Part shown: one piece after another, positions 17,438 through 25,311 of the stretch | Numbering within the stretch: position 1 is the first letter of the stretch | How the letters are laid out: each line of letters opens with the position of its first letter | DNA from: Crocosphaera sp. UHCC 0190 | Lineage (GTDB): Bacteria; Cyanobacteriota; Cyanobacteriia; Cyanobacteriales; Microcystaceae | Reading direction: 5' to 3' | DNA length: 64,000 bases | NCBI RefSeq assembly: GCF_034932065.1 | Contig: NZ_JAYGHP010000010.1 | Span: 1 to 64,000, forward strand | The notes under the pieces: generated by a model | Told to the model about the DNA's origin: nothing | The model's database searches: none | The model's input: only the letters and a program-made list of their open reading frames with translations | Program-made: the position numbers and the translations under genes

Positions 17438-18388
17438 ATGTCTACAATGACTGCTAAAATACCCGTTTCAGTCCTCATTCCTGCTAAAAATGAACAGCTT
17501 AATTTACCCGCTTGTTTAGACAGTGTGGCCAGGGCTGATGAAATTTTTGTGGTAGATTCTCAAAGCAGCGATCGCTCGGTTGAAATTTGTCAACAGTACG
17601 GCGCAACTGTGGTTCAATTCTACTTTAACGGACGTTGGCCTAAAAAGAAAAATTGGTCCCTAGAAAATCTTCCCTTTCGTAATGATTGGATTTTAATTGT
17701 TGACTGTGATGAACGCATTACCCCTGAATTATGGGACGAGATTGCAGAAGCAATTCAAAACCCTAATTATAATGGATATTACCTCAATCGTAAGGTGTTT
17801 TTCTTAGGAAAATGGATTCGTTACGGCGGAAAGTATCCTGATTGGAATTTACGTCTCTTTCGTCATCAATGTGGACGCTACGAGAATCTTCATACGGAAG
17901 ATATTCCCAACACAGGAGATAATGAAGTTCACGAACACGTCATTTTAAAAGGTAATGTGGGCTATCTAAAACAAGATATGCTCCATATTGATTTTCGAGA
18001 TATTTTTCATTGGTTAGAAAGACATAATCGTTATTCTAATTGGGAAGCACGAGTATATTATAATATTTTAACCGGACAGAATGACAGCGGCACGATTGGC
18101 TCTAATTTGTTTGGTGATGCTGTTCAACGAAAGCGGTTTCTTAAGAAAATTTGGGTCAAATTACCCTTTAAACCTTTATTGCGGTTTATTTTATTCTATT
18201 TTATTCGTTTAGGCTTTTTAGATGGTCAGGCCGGTTATATTTATGGCCGGTTACTCAGTCAATATGAATATCAAATTGGGGTAAAACTCTATGAATTACG
18301 CAATTTTGGGGGGCAATTAAATGTTTCGACTGATCCTGAACCTACTCCCCCAAAATCCTTACCTGAACCTGTTAATTTAAGCTCTTAA
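17438..18388 (+). CDS. glycosyltransferase family 2 (WaaE/KdtX-like)
   Basis: A 316-residue inverting GT-A enzyme. The nucleotide-binding strand VSVLIPAKNEQLNLPACLDS, the FVVDSQSSDRS loop and the metal-binding IVDCDERI (in place of DADE) place it with the WaaE/KdtX glucosyltransferase subgroup. The C-terminal third has an amphipathic or membrane-associated segment (FKPLLRFILFYFIRLGFLDG). The ATG at 17438 is chosen over GTG at 17432; another ATG is at 17447. The acetyltransferase gene follows after 17 bp, so both probably act on the same glycan. Confidence 0.88.
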   Translation: MSTMTAKIPVSVLIPAKNEQLNLPACLDSVARADEIFVVDSQSSDRSVEICQQYGATVVQFYFNGRWPKKKNWSLENLPFRNDWILIVDCDERITPELWDEIAEAIQNPNYNGYYLNRKVFFLGKWIRYGGKYPDWNLRLFRHQCGRYENLHTEDIPNTGDNEVHEHVILKGNVGYLKQDMLHIDFRDIFHWLERHNRYSNWEARVYYNILTGQNDSGTIGSNLFGDAVQRKRFLKKIWVKLPFKPLLRFILFYFIRLGFLDGQAGYIYGRLLSQYEYQIGVKLYELRNFGGQLNVSTDPEPTPPKSLPEPVNLSS

Positions 18389-18405
18389 GTTTTCCTGGTA
18401 AATCA

Positions 18406-18996
18406 ATGGAATCCGATCCAAAGTTTTCTCCGATTCTTGATGCTAACCCCTGGGTAGATTTGCGTCAATATGATCAGTCTTGGTTTGAGCGGGGTCGTCC
18501 TAGCTGGTATATTCTGCTTTGGTGGTTTATACAATCTATCGCTTTCCCCTTAAGTTTACATAATGCCCATGGATTTCGTTGTTGGTTATTGCGCTGTTTT
18601 GGAGCAGTAATTGGTAAAGGGGTTGTGATTCGACCAACTGCCCGTTTTACCTATCCTTGGAAGGTGACTATTGGGGATTATAGTTGGATAGGGGATGAAG
18701 TTGTTTTTTATAGTTTAGATTCGATAGAAATTGGCTCACAATGCGTCATTTCTCAGGAATGTTATTTGTGTACGGGAAGTCATGATGTTCAAGATAGAGC
18801 CTTTAAATTAATCGTTAATCCGATTAAGATTGGTAATGGTGTTTGGGTAGCCACAGACTGTTTTATTGCTCCTGGGGTGCAAATTGGGGCTAATGCAGTG
18901 ATTGGGGCCCGTAGTAGTGTGTTTACTGATATTCCAACCGCACAGGTTGCCTGGGGAACTCCCTGTCGTCCCCATTATCCGAGAATAATGAATTAA
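18406..18996 (+). CDS. WcaF/HpsU-type polysaccharide acetyltransferase
   Basis: A 196-residue left-handed beta-helix acyltransferase. Hexapeptide repeats are seen from about residue 65 (GAVIGKGVVIRPTARF) through IGSQCVISQECYLCTGSHD (active-site His in TGSHDV) to IGNGVWVATDCFIAPGVQIG. The N-terminal hydrophobic part fits WcaF, the colanic-acid acetyltransferase, and HpsU, its relative in hormogonium polysaccharide clusters. It is paired with the preceding GT2 gene. Confidence 0.88.
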   Translation: MESDPKFSPILDANPWVDLRQYDQSWFERGRPSWYILLWWFIQSIAFPLSLHNAHGFRCWLLRCFGAVIGKGVVIRPTARFTYPWKVTIGDYSWIGDEVVFYSLDSIEIGSQCVISQECYLCTGSHDVQDRAFKLIVNPIKIGNGVWVATDCFIAPGVQIGANAVIGARSSVFTDIPTAQVAWGTPCRPHYPRIMN

Positions 18997-19174
18997 GGGA
19001 CTTGTTGCTAATTCTAAAGAATTGTTGAGAGAATTATTAAGAAGATAAAATCTAACTTAAAGATTATGGCTTTTCTTCTTTGATTGTGTCATAATAACAA
19101 GTAATAAAATTAGTGTAAGGCTTAATTTTTAGCAAACTTTATCACTGTTTAAATTAGAATTAACAGGCTTAAAA

Positions 19175-19858
19175 ATGATTAATTCTTCTCAGGAAAATAC
19201 CAATATTAACAATCTACTCCATCAGATTAAATTAGAGCAGACCAATAAAAGAAGCTCTCCAATTCAAGAATCTGACTTAGAGCATCAGTCAGCAGACAAT
19301 TTACTTAATCAACTTAAATCTGAGTTTCAAAGCCAAAAGGAACCACAAAAACCAACCCTTAAGTCTTCTCAAGAAAGTGAGCAAATTTTAGTTAATTTAA
19401 AACAACAATTCCAACAACAAACTAAGGTTAGACCTTCTCAAGAAAGTGAGCAAACTTTAGTTAATTTAAAACAACAATTCCAACAACAAACTAAGGTTAA
19501 GCCTTCTCAAGAAAGTGAGCAAACTTTAGTTGATTTAAAACAGCAATTCCAACAACAAACTAAGGTTAAGCCTTCTCAAGAAAGTGAACTAAGCTTAGTT
19601 GATTTAAAACAGCAATTTCAACAAACAAAAGAACAACAAAACCAACAAGTAACGAAACACAATCAAGAAGAAATACGCTATGCTGAACAGAGGAAACAAC
19701 AACAAGAAAAATTATTGAATCGCCAAGCACAAAAATGGTTGGATAACCTTGATAAATATTCCGATGAAGCCCTTTGGTTTGAAGAATTTGCTCGCAGTTA
19801 TTCTTCTCGTTTGGAGGCTGCAATTGAATATTTAGCTATCTTAAACACCCCTTGTTAG
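19175..19858 (+). CDS. glutamine-rich repeat protein upstream of terD genes (Slr1339-like)
   Basis: A 227-residue hydrophilic protein. Residues 65-150 hold four 23-residue repeats of the form SQESEQTLVNLKQQFQQQTK, and two degenerate earlier versions (NNLLHQIKLEQ, DNLLNQLKSEFQ) suggest the whole N-terminal part grew by duplication. The C-terminal 55 residues (KWLDNLDKYSDEALWFEEFA then YSSRLEAAIEYL) form a conserved domain that I recall from Slr1339-type salt-stress proteins. It precedes three terD genes in the same direction by 49 bp. Confidence 0.75.
   Translation: MINSSQENTNINNLLHQIKLEQTNKRSSPIQESDLEHQSADNLLNQLKSEFQSQKEPQKPTLKSSQESEQILVNLKQQFQQQTKVRPSQESEQTLVNLKQQFQQQTKVKPSQESEQTLVDLKQQFQQQTKVKPSQESELSLVDLKQQFQQTKEQQNQQVTKHNQEEIRYAEQRKQQQEKLLNRQAQKWLDNLDKYSDEALWFEEFARSYSSRLEAAIEYLAILNTPC
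19367..19624 (+). repeat. 69-bp coding tandem repeats (four copies)
   Basis: Four 69-bp direct repeats inside the preceding gene, each encoding 23 residues. Copies two and three differ by only a few bases, which suggests recent expansion by slippage or unequal crossing-over. The last copy is more diverged and shortened. Confidence 0.9.
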
Positions 19859-19907
19859 TAAACTCAAAAAAAGACAATCTTAGCTACGAATTGTAAGGAA
19901 ATAAATT

Positions 19908-20486
19908 ATGGCAATTTCACTCAATAAAGGTCAACGGATTTCATTAGATAAAGCACATCCTGGGTTAAAAGCTGCCTTTGTTGGGTTAGGATGGGATGTC
20001 AAACAAGTTGATACAGGAAAGGATTTTGATTTAGATGTTTCTGTGTTTATGTTAGGAGCAAATGAGAAATTAATTTCTGATGAACACTTAATATTTTATA
20101 ACAACTTAAAAAGTCCCGATTCTGACCATTCAGTGGAACACATGGGGGACAATTTAACGGGAGCAGGAGAAGGGGATGACGAAGTTGTCTTAGTCAATTT
20201 TACCAAGATTCCTGCTGATGTTCAAAAATTAGTTTTTGTCGTTACAATTCATGAAGCTGACCAACGAGGACAGAACTTTGGACAAGTTGAAAATGCCTTT
20301 GTGCGCTTAGTCGATGTGCAAACCAAAGAAGAAGTGCTACGCTATGATTTAACTGAAACCTATTCAATTGAAACAGCACTTATTATCACAGAAATTTATC
20401 GAAAAGATGGGGAATGGCGCATGAGTGCTATTGGTTCCGGTTATCAAGGGGGTTTACAAGCCATTCTCAATCGCTACTATAACTAG
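19908..20486 (+). CDS. TerD-family protein 1
   Basis: A 192-residue TerD domain protein (tellurium-resistance/calcium-binding fold). The N-terminal KGQRISLDKAHPGLKAAFVG, the VGLGWD and DFDLDVSVF motifs and GDNLTGAGEGDDEVV, where the acidic loop binds Ca2+, are typical. Members are cytoplasmic stress proteins; in some bacteria they are linked to phage defence or tellurite resistance. It is nearly identical in pattern to the third copy (21116-21694). Confidence 0.93.
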   Translation: MAISLNKGQRISLDKAHPGLKAAFVGLGWDVKQVDTGKDFDLDVSVFMLGANEKLISDEHLIFYNNLKSPDSDHSVEHMGDNLTGAGEGDDEVVLVNFTKIPADVQKLVFVVTIHEADQRGQNFGQVENAFVRLVDVQTKEEVLRYDLTETYSIETALIITEIYRKDGEWRMSAIGSGYQGGLQAILNRYYN

Positions 20487-20495
20487 GATAAAAAC

Positions 20496-21089
20496 ATGGC
20501 AATTAATCTTAAAAAAGGACAGCGCATTTCTCTCAAAAAAGAAGCCCCAGGATTAACCAATTTAATGTGTGGTTTGGGTTGGGATGTAGCCCAAGGAGGC
20601 GGATTATTTGGAATTTTCAAAACAGCCGATTTTGATCTCGATGCCTCTCTATTATGCCTTGATTCTCATGATAAACTAGAGAGTAAATCCGATATTGTTT
20701 ACTTTGGGAATCTTCGTCATCCATCAGGGGCAATTACCCATTTAGGGGATAACTTAACTGGGGCAGGTTCGGGAGATGACGAGCAAATTTTAGTGGATTT
20801 ACCTAAGATTCCTGAACGCATTATTAAGCTTCTTTTTGTGGTAAATATTTATGAATGTATACAGCGACAACAAGACTTTGGAAAAGTGAGGAACGCCTTT
20901 GTTCGCTTGGTGGATTTAAGTAACAATAAAGAAATTGCGCGATATAGTTTATCAGGAGAAGAATATCAAGGAAAAACGGGGATGATTTTAGCAGAAGTCT
21001 ACCGAGATAATAACGAATGGAAAATGGCTGCAGTGGGAGAGGGAATTACTGTTAATGGGTTGCAGACCCTGACTAACAATTATTATTAA
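20496..21089 (+). CDS. TerD-family protein 2 (divergent copy)
   Basis: A 197-residue TerD domain protein starting nine bases after the first. It has a short insert after GLGWD (AQGGGLFGIFKTADFDLDAS) and SLLCLDSHDKLESK in place of the FMLGANEKL strand, so it belongs to a different TerD subgroup from its neighbours. The acidic GDNLTGAGSGDDEQI loop is kept, so calcium binding is expected. Confidence 0.93.
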   Translation: MAINLKKGQRISLKKEAPGLTNLMCGLGWDVAQGGGLFGIFKTADFDLDASLLCLDSHDKLESKSDIVYFGNLRHPSGAITHLGDNLTGAGSGDDEQILVDLPKIPERIIKLLFVVNIYECIQRQQDFGKVRNAFVRLVDLSNNKEIARYSLSGEEYQGKTGMILAEVYRDNNEWKMAAVGEGITVNGLQTLTNNYY

Positions 21090-21115
21090 ATCACATTAAA
21101 GAGGTGTAAATTATC

Positions 21116-21694
21116 ATGGCAATTAATCTGAAAAAAGGACAAAAAATTTCCCTAGAAAAAGCCTCCCCAGGGTTAGAAGCTGTTTTTGTTGGCTTAGGAT
21201 GGGATGTTAAAAAAGTTGACACAGGCAAAGACTTTGATATTGATGTCTCCGTCTTTTTATTAGGAGAAAATGAAAGATTGCTGTCTGATGAACATTTGAT
21301 TTTTTATAACAATAAAAAAAGTCCTGATTCCCATCATGCAGTAGAACACATGGGGGATAATTTAACGGGTGCAGGGGAAGGAGATGATGAGGTTGTTTTA
21401 GTTAATTTAACTAAGATACCTTCTGAGGTTCACAAATTAGTTTTTGTCGTAACCATTCATGAAGCTGACGCAAGAGGCCAGAACTTTGGACAAGTAGAAA
21501 ATGCCTTTGTGCGCCTCACAGATGTCAAAACAAAAAATGAAGTATTGCGCTATGATTTAAGCGAAGATTACTCTATTGAAACTGCTTTGATTATGGCAGA
21601 AATCTACAACAAAGATGGAGAATGGCGCATGAGTGCAGTGGGTTCTGGTTATCAAGGTGGGTTACAAGCTATCGTCAACCGTTATTATGGTTAG
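21116..21694 (+). CDS. TerD-family protein 3
   Basis: A 192-residue TerD protein that aligns without gaps to copy 1 (same DTGKDFD, HMGDNLTGAGEGDDEVVLVN and HEADARGQNFGQVENAFVR blocks). The two probably arose by duplication around the more divergent middle gene. GAGGTG precedes the ATG by a suitable distance. Confidence 0.93.
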   Translation: MAINLKKGQKISLEKASPGLEAVFVGLGWDVKKVDTGKDFDIDVSVFLLGENERLLSDEHLIFYNNKKSPDSHHAVEHMGDNLTGAGEGDDEVVLVNLTKIPSEVHKLVFVVTIHEADARGQNFGQVENAFVRLTDVKTKNEVLRYDLSEDYSIETALIMAEIYNKDGEWRMSAVGSGYQGGLQAIVNRYYG

Positions 21695-21881
21695 TTTTCC
21701 CGAACCTAGGATGTACAAAATTAAAAATGATAGACTTAAGCCCTTCTGGGTTTAAGCTATATAAACAAACCTTACCCCAAGCTTTTATTAGGCTGTTTAT
21801 ACAGCCTAAGTGCTTACATCATAAGGTAATAGCCGCCTATATAGTTGTTAATTTTAGTAAGAATTTCTCTTGAAAATTTTT

Positions 21882-22493
21882 ATGACCGAACAATTTTTTG
21901 AGCAAAAATCATCTTTTTTTGACCGTTGGGCCCCTAATTATGATGTTTTATTCACGACCATCTTTTATCAATCAATTCACAAAAGACTCCTATCTTATGT
22001 TAGTTTACCCCATCCCTATCAAGTCTTAGATTTAGGCTGTGGGACTGGTCGCCTTTTAAACCGTTTAGCTGCCCAATTTCCAGACTTACAAGGAACGGGA
22101 GTAGACTTATCACCTCAAATGTTAAAAGAAGCCCGTCAAAATAATCAACATCATCCTCGTTTAATTTACACTAAAGGAAATGCTGAGTCCCTTCCTTTTG
22201 CAAATAATCAATTTGATGCTGTTTTTAATACCATTAGTTTTCTCCATTATCCCAACCCACAACAAGTCTTCTCTGAAGTCAGTCGAATATTACGTCCCCA
22301 AGGACAATTTTACCTCGCTGATTCTACCCTAGGAAATGTCCGTTCTATTCCTTTTTCTCCTGGAGGTATTCGCTTTTATTCTCCCCAACAACGGGAAGAT
22401 TTTGCTCAAAATGTTGGGTTACAATGCAAGGGACACTATTATTTATTAGACAGAATTATTCTTAGTCTTTTTAAAAAACCTAATCTTGGTTAA
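21882..22493 (+). CDS. class I SAM-dependent methyltransferase
   Basis: A 203-residue Methyltransf_11/UbiE-like protein. Motif I is VLDLGCGTGRLLNRLA, the ribose-binding acid is in GVDLSPQML, and AESLPFANNQFDAVF is the motif II region. The ATG at 21882 is preferred to TTG at 21870. The substrate is unknown. It follows the terD cluster by about 190 bp and is not clearly part of it. Confidence 0.88.
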   Translation: MTEQFFEQKSSFFDRWAPNYDVLFTTIFYQSIHKRLLSYVSLPHPYQVLDLGCGTGRLLNRLAAQFPDLQGTGVDLSPQMLKEARQNNQHHPRLIYTKGNAESLPFANNQFDAVFNTISFLHYPNPQQVFSEVSRILRPQGQFYLADSTLGNVRSIPFSPGGIRFYSPQQREDFAQNVGLQCKGHYYLLDRIILSLFKKPNLG

Positions 22494-22574
22494 AAAAGAC
22501 TAGCCATCTTTTGCCCTTATATGTAACAATAGATTAAATTCAAGCATAAAACTTGACATCTTTGTGTTTTTTTG

Positions 22575-22595
22575 CATTCCTTGAGTCTAGGAATG
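22575..22595. promoter_or_regulatory. 7-bp inverted repeat in a leader (possible operator or hairpin)
   Basis: CATTCCT and AGGAATG flank a 7-base spacer, 50 bp before the next start codon and 20 bp after a TTGACA that could be a -35 box. It may be a protein-binding site or a small RNA hairpin; the sequence does not tell which. Confidence 0.4.
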
Positions 22596-22646
22596 TACCC
22601 TTTGTAGTAAAGTAATACGAGTTAAGCTCGTGTTTGTGCGTTGTCT

Positions 22647-23225
22647 ATGGCTATCGTGACACAATTAACCCTTACTTCTCTTTACCTGGGGGCGTTTTTG
22701 CCCATTGATAGTATCTTTTCCACCCAAGGCATCATGGTGATGCTTTTGGCAGCCTACGGGTTAGCGATGTGGATGTTTTTGACCAGTGCGCCGAAAGTTT
22801 ATACCGTCATGGTATCAGATTTGGAGGTTGCACGACAATTTTATGAAGGTTTATTGGAATTGAATGTGGCTGATGTTCCCCTACATTACTATTACAATTA
22901 TGAACAAACTTTAGGCACAGCAGGTATTGACCCCTTGTATATGTCTGCCACCCCAACGGTGACGGCAACCACTAATTTAGGTGCAAGAGAGGGGCTTTGG
23001 TATCAGCTAAAGAAAAATACTCAACTACATATTATTACAGGGGCAAGTCATGGTTATAAAAATCGTCAACGCCATGTTTGTTTTGATAGTGAATGTTTAG
23101 AAGAACTGTTATTAAGAGTAGAATCAAGACGGCTAAAATATAAAGTACGTCGTAAAAAACCGCTTAATTTTTTAGTCAAGGATCTTGATGACAGAATTAT
23201 TGAAATGGTAGAAGTTAAAAATTAG
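22647..23225 (+). CDS. glyoxalase-like (VOC fold) protein with N-terminal hydrophobic segments
   Basis: A 192-residue protein. Two hydrophobic stretches (about residues 8-22 and 28-48) precede a vicinal-oxygen-chelate type domain that begins KVYTVMVSDLEVARQFYEGL, the standard VOC opening strand and helix. The C-terminal NFLVKDLDDRIIEMVEV is the typical last strand with a metal-site-like Glu. Only part of the usual metal ligands is evident, so catalysis is uncertain. The ATG at 22647 is chosen over TTG at 22641. Confidence 0.78.
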   Translation: MAIVTQLTLTSLYLGAFLPIDSIFSTQGIMVMLLAAYGLAMWMFLTSAPKVYTVMVSDLEVARQFYEGLLELNVADVPLHYYYNYEQTLGTAGIDPLYMSATPTVTATTNLGAREGLWYQLKKNTQLHIITGASHGYKNRQRHVCFDSECLEELLLRVESRRLKYKVRRKKPLNFLVKDLDDRIIEMVEVKN

Positions 23226-23234
23226 ATAACCTGG

Positions 23235-23258
23235 TAAGGTGGGCAATGCCCACCCTAA
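23235..23258. repeat. intergenic palindrome, GGTGGGCAATGCCCACC family
   Basis: A 24-bp palindrome (TAAGGTGGGCA and TGCCCACCCTAA arms) lies between the glyoxalase-like gene and the epimerase gene. It is the fourth copy of the family in the window. Confidence 0.88.
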
Positions 23259-23289
23259 GCGACAATTTTAATGGGGTTTAATTACTTTA

Positions 23290-24363
23290 ATGCGCCTAAC
23301 CATTCAAGCTTTTACTGTTCATAAACGTTTCCCTTTAACGATTAGTCGGGGAACTACTGCCCAAACCACTAATTTATGGTTAAAAATAGAATCAGATGGC
23401 ATAGAAGGATGGGGAGAATCTTCGCCCTTTTCTGTGATTAAAGAAACTAGCACAAATTCCGAAATATTACAACAAGAGTTAACACAAATTATTCCTATTT
23501 TAGAAAAATTTAGCCCCTTAGATCGGGAAGAAATAGAGAAGATTTTAATTGAAAGTAACCTTAATTCTTCTCTCCGCGCTGCTATTGATACTGCTTTATA
23601 TGATTGGTTAGGAAAAAAGGTTAATTTACCTTTATGGAAACTATGGGGATTAAACCTTAATTCCATTGTTCCCACTTCTGTAACTATTGGTATTAGTTCC
23701 CCCGAAAAAGCCGTAGAAAGAGTGAGAAACTGGCTTAATTTTATGGATGCTAAAGTATTAAAAATTAAGTTGGGTTCCCCTGATGGAATAGAAGCAGATA
23801 AGGCGATGATTTTGGCAATTCGTAAAGAAAGTCCTCATATTCCTTTAACGGTTGATGCTAATGGGGGATGGAATTTAAAAGATGCTATTTATATGAGTGA
23901 TTGGTTAGTAACTCAAAATGTCAAATATATTGAACAACCTTTAGACGTGGGAGATGAAGGAAACTTACCCCAATTATATGAGCGATCGCCTTTACCTATT
24001 TTTGCCGATGAAAGTTGTTTTAATAGTGAAGATATTATCAAACTTTCTCCCTATATTCATGGCATTAATATTAAACTAATGAAGGCCGGAGGATTAACAG
24101 AAGTAATGCGAATGATTGCTATAGCTAAAGCTTGTAAATTACAAGTTATGTATGGTTGTTATTCTGATAGTAGTTTAGCGAATACTGCTATGTGTCATCT
24201 CGCACCTTATGCTGATTATTTAGACTTAGATAGTCATTTAAACTTGATTGATGATCCTTTTGAGGGTGTTACTTTACAAGCAGGAAAGTTAATGTTGAAT
24301 AATTTACCAGGATTAGGGGTAAAATTGAGCAATGGAAATGATAACCAAAATCTATCCTTTTAA
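23290..24363 (+). CDS. enolase-superfamily dipeptide epimerase / N-acetyl-D-glutamate racemase-like
   Basis: A 357-residue muconate-lactonising-enzyme subgroup protein. The catalytic lysines are K160 in VLKIKLG and K262 in NIKLMKAGG, and the Mg2+ ligands are D189 (TVDANGGW), E215 (YIEQPL) and D240 (FADESCF), so it should be active. Known activities in the subgroup are L-Ala-D/L-Glu epimerase and DgcA, an N-acetyl-D-glutamate racemase. The next intact gene encodes a DUF1611 protein, the family of DgcN, which favours a D-amino-acid role. That link is inference. Confidence 0.88.
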   Translation: MRLTIQAFTVHKRFPLTISRGTTAQTTNLWLKIESDGIEGWGESSPFSVIKETSTNSEILQQELTQIIPILEKFSPLDREEIEKILIESNLNSSLRAAIDTALYDWLGKKVNLPLWKLWGLNLNSIVPTSVTIGISSPEKAVERVRNWLNFMDAKVLKIKLGSPDGIEADKAMILAIRKESPHIPLTVDANGGWNLKDAIYMSDWLVTQNVKYIEQPLDVGDEGNLPQLYERSPLPIFADESCFNSEDIIKLSPYIHGINIKLMKAGGLTEVMRMIAIAKACKLQVMYGCYSDSSLANTAMCHLAPYADYLDLDSHLNLIDDPFEGVTLQAGKLMLNNLPGLGVKLSNGNDNQNLSF

Positions 24364-24382
24364 GATTAGGATATCACAAAAA

Positions 24383-24408
24383 TAGGGGTCAACAGCCCTT
24401 GACTCCTA
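24383..24408 (+). terminator. hairpin after the epimerase gene
   Basis: TAGGGGTCAA and TTGACTCCTA form a 10-bp stem with one mismatch, 20 bp after the stop codon. No T-run follows, so it may be a palindrome of the GTAGGGG family used as an RNA 3' end instead of a classic terminator. The rest of 24409-24672 holds nothing I recognise. Confidence 0.5.
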
Positions 24409-24672
24409 CCATAACCTGAATGTTTATTGCTGACAGGAATGAAATATTAGGTGTACCTCATGAGTCCGAGAAACGCTATAATATTCTTGCCAAGACCAGA
24501 AATATTGATTTTTGTCATAAAACTTTACATATAATCCTACTGCACCGCCGATCTTGTCAATTGGGTTGAGGTAAAGAATAAATCTTATTCTAACGAAGAA
24601 GGAAATATAGGGTTTATCTATATATTTTAATCTTAAAGATTCTGTTAAAACATAATCTGTTGTGTAAACTGA

Positions 24673-24861
24673 TTATCCATAAAGTTCTTGATCAATATTT
24701 TTAGCCAAAGAACCATGAAAAACCGCCCCAATAAACTTAGATAAAGGATCATTGTCGCCGTCAGACTGATTTATCTTACCTTCTTCAGATTCTAGTGTCT
24801 GAATTGATAAATCATTCAAAAAACGCAAAACTTCCTGAAGTTGAGAATCAGGTAAATCATT
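24673..24861 (-). pseudogene. truncated cyanobacterial type II antitoxin
   Basis: Sixty-three open codons on the minus strand end in a stop at 24673. They read [18 protein letters not shown] at the upstream end and FIGAVFHGSLAKNIDQELYG at the stop. This HGSLAxNIDxELYG tail is what I know from VapB-like antitoxins of cyanobacteria. The start codon and the first ten to twenty residues are gone, and no toxin gene follows to the left. The break falls exactly where the Uma2 fragment begins on the other strand. Confidence 0.65.
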
Positions 24862-25167
24862 AACGATGATAATAATGATCCAAACGCTTATGAAATTGAT
24901 TTTCCAAAAGTTATTGTTGAAGTTTTATCAGAATCAACTGAAAAATTTGATCGGGGTCAAAAATTCCAACTTTATCGCACTATTCCCAGTTTACAAGAAT
25001 ATATCTTAGTCAGTTCTCAACAATATTTAGTGGAATGTTTTCGACGTACAGCTAATAATTTATGGCTGTTAGAAACATACGAGAATTTAGAGGTGATCGC
25101 TCATATTGAAAGTTTAGATATTGAGGCTCCTCTCTCAGTTATTTATGCCACGCTTGAGCTTAGTTAA
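24862..25167 (+). pseudogene. 3' fragment of a Uma2-family (PD-(D/E)XK) gene
   Basis: About 101 codons on the plus strand without a start. They encode [38 protein letters not shown] and [16 protein letters not shown], the C-terminal half of a Uma2 endonuclease-like protein, including the IVEVLSEST strand. The N-terminal half is missing. Uma2 genes are numerous and often decayed in cyanobacteria. In 25168-25311 there is only AT-rich DNA and the leader of the next gene. Confidence 0.75.
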
Positions 25168-25311
25168 ATGAAAAAAATCAAAAAATTTTTCCTAAAAAGA
25201 ACATTAATATTTACCTAAGTTATCTGAGATAAATATTACAATAAACTTGAGATATAAATTAAGAAAAAATCAGTAATTTTTATCTAAAAACTAGATAAGG
25301 AGTAAACTATT

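Noticed and set aside
24448-24490. hammerhead-ribozyme-like string CTCATGAGTCCGAGAAACG
   Set aside because: The CUGAUGA core has a mismatch, stem II is missing and no cleavage-site helix could be found.
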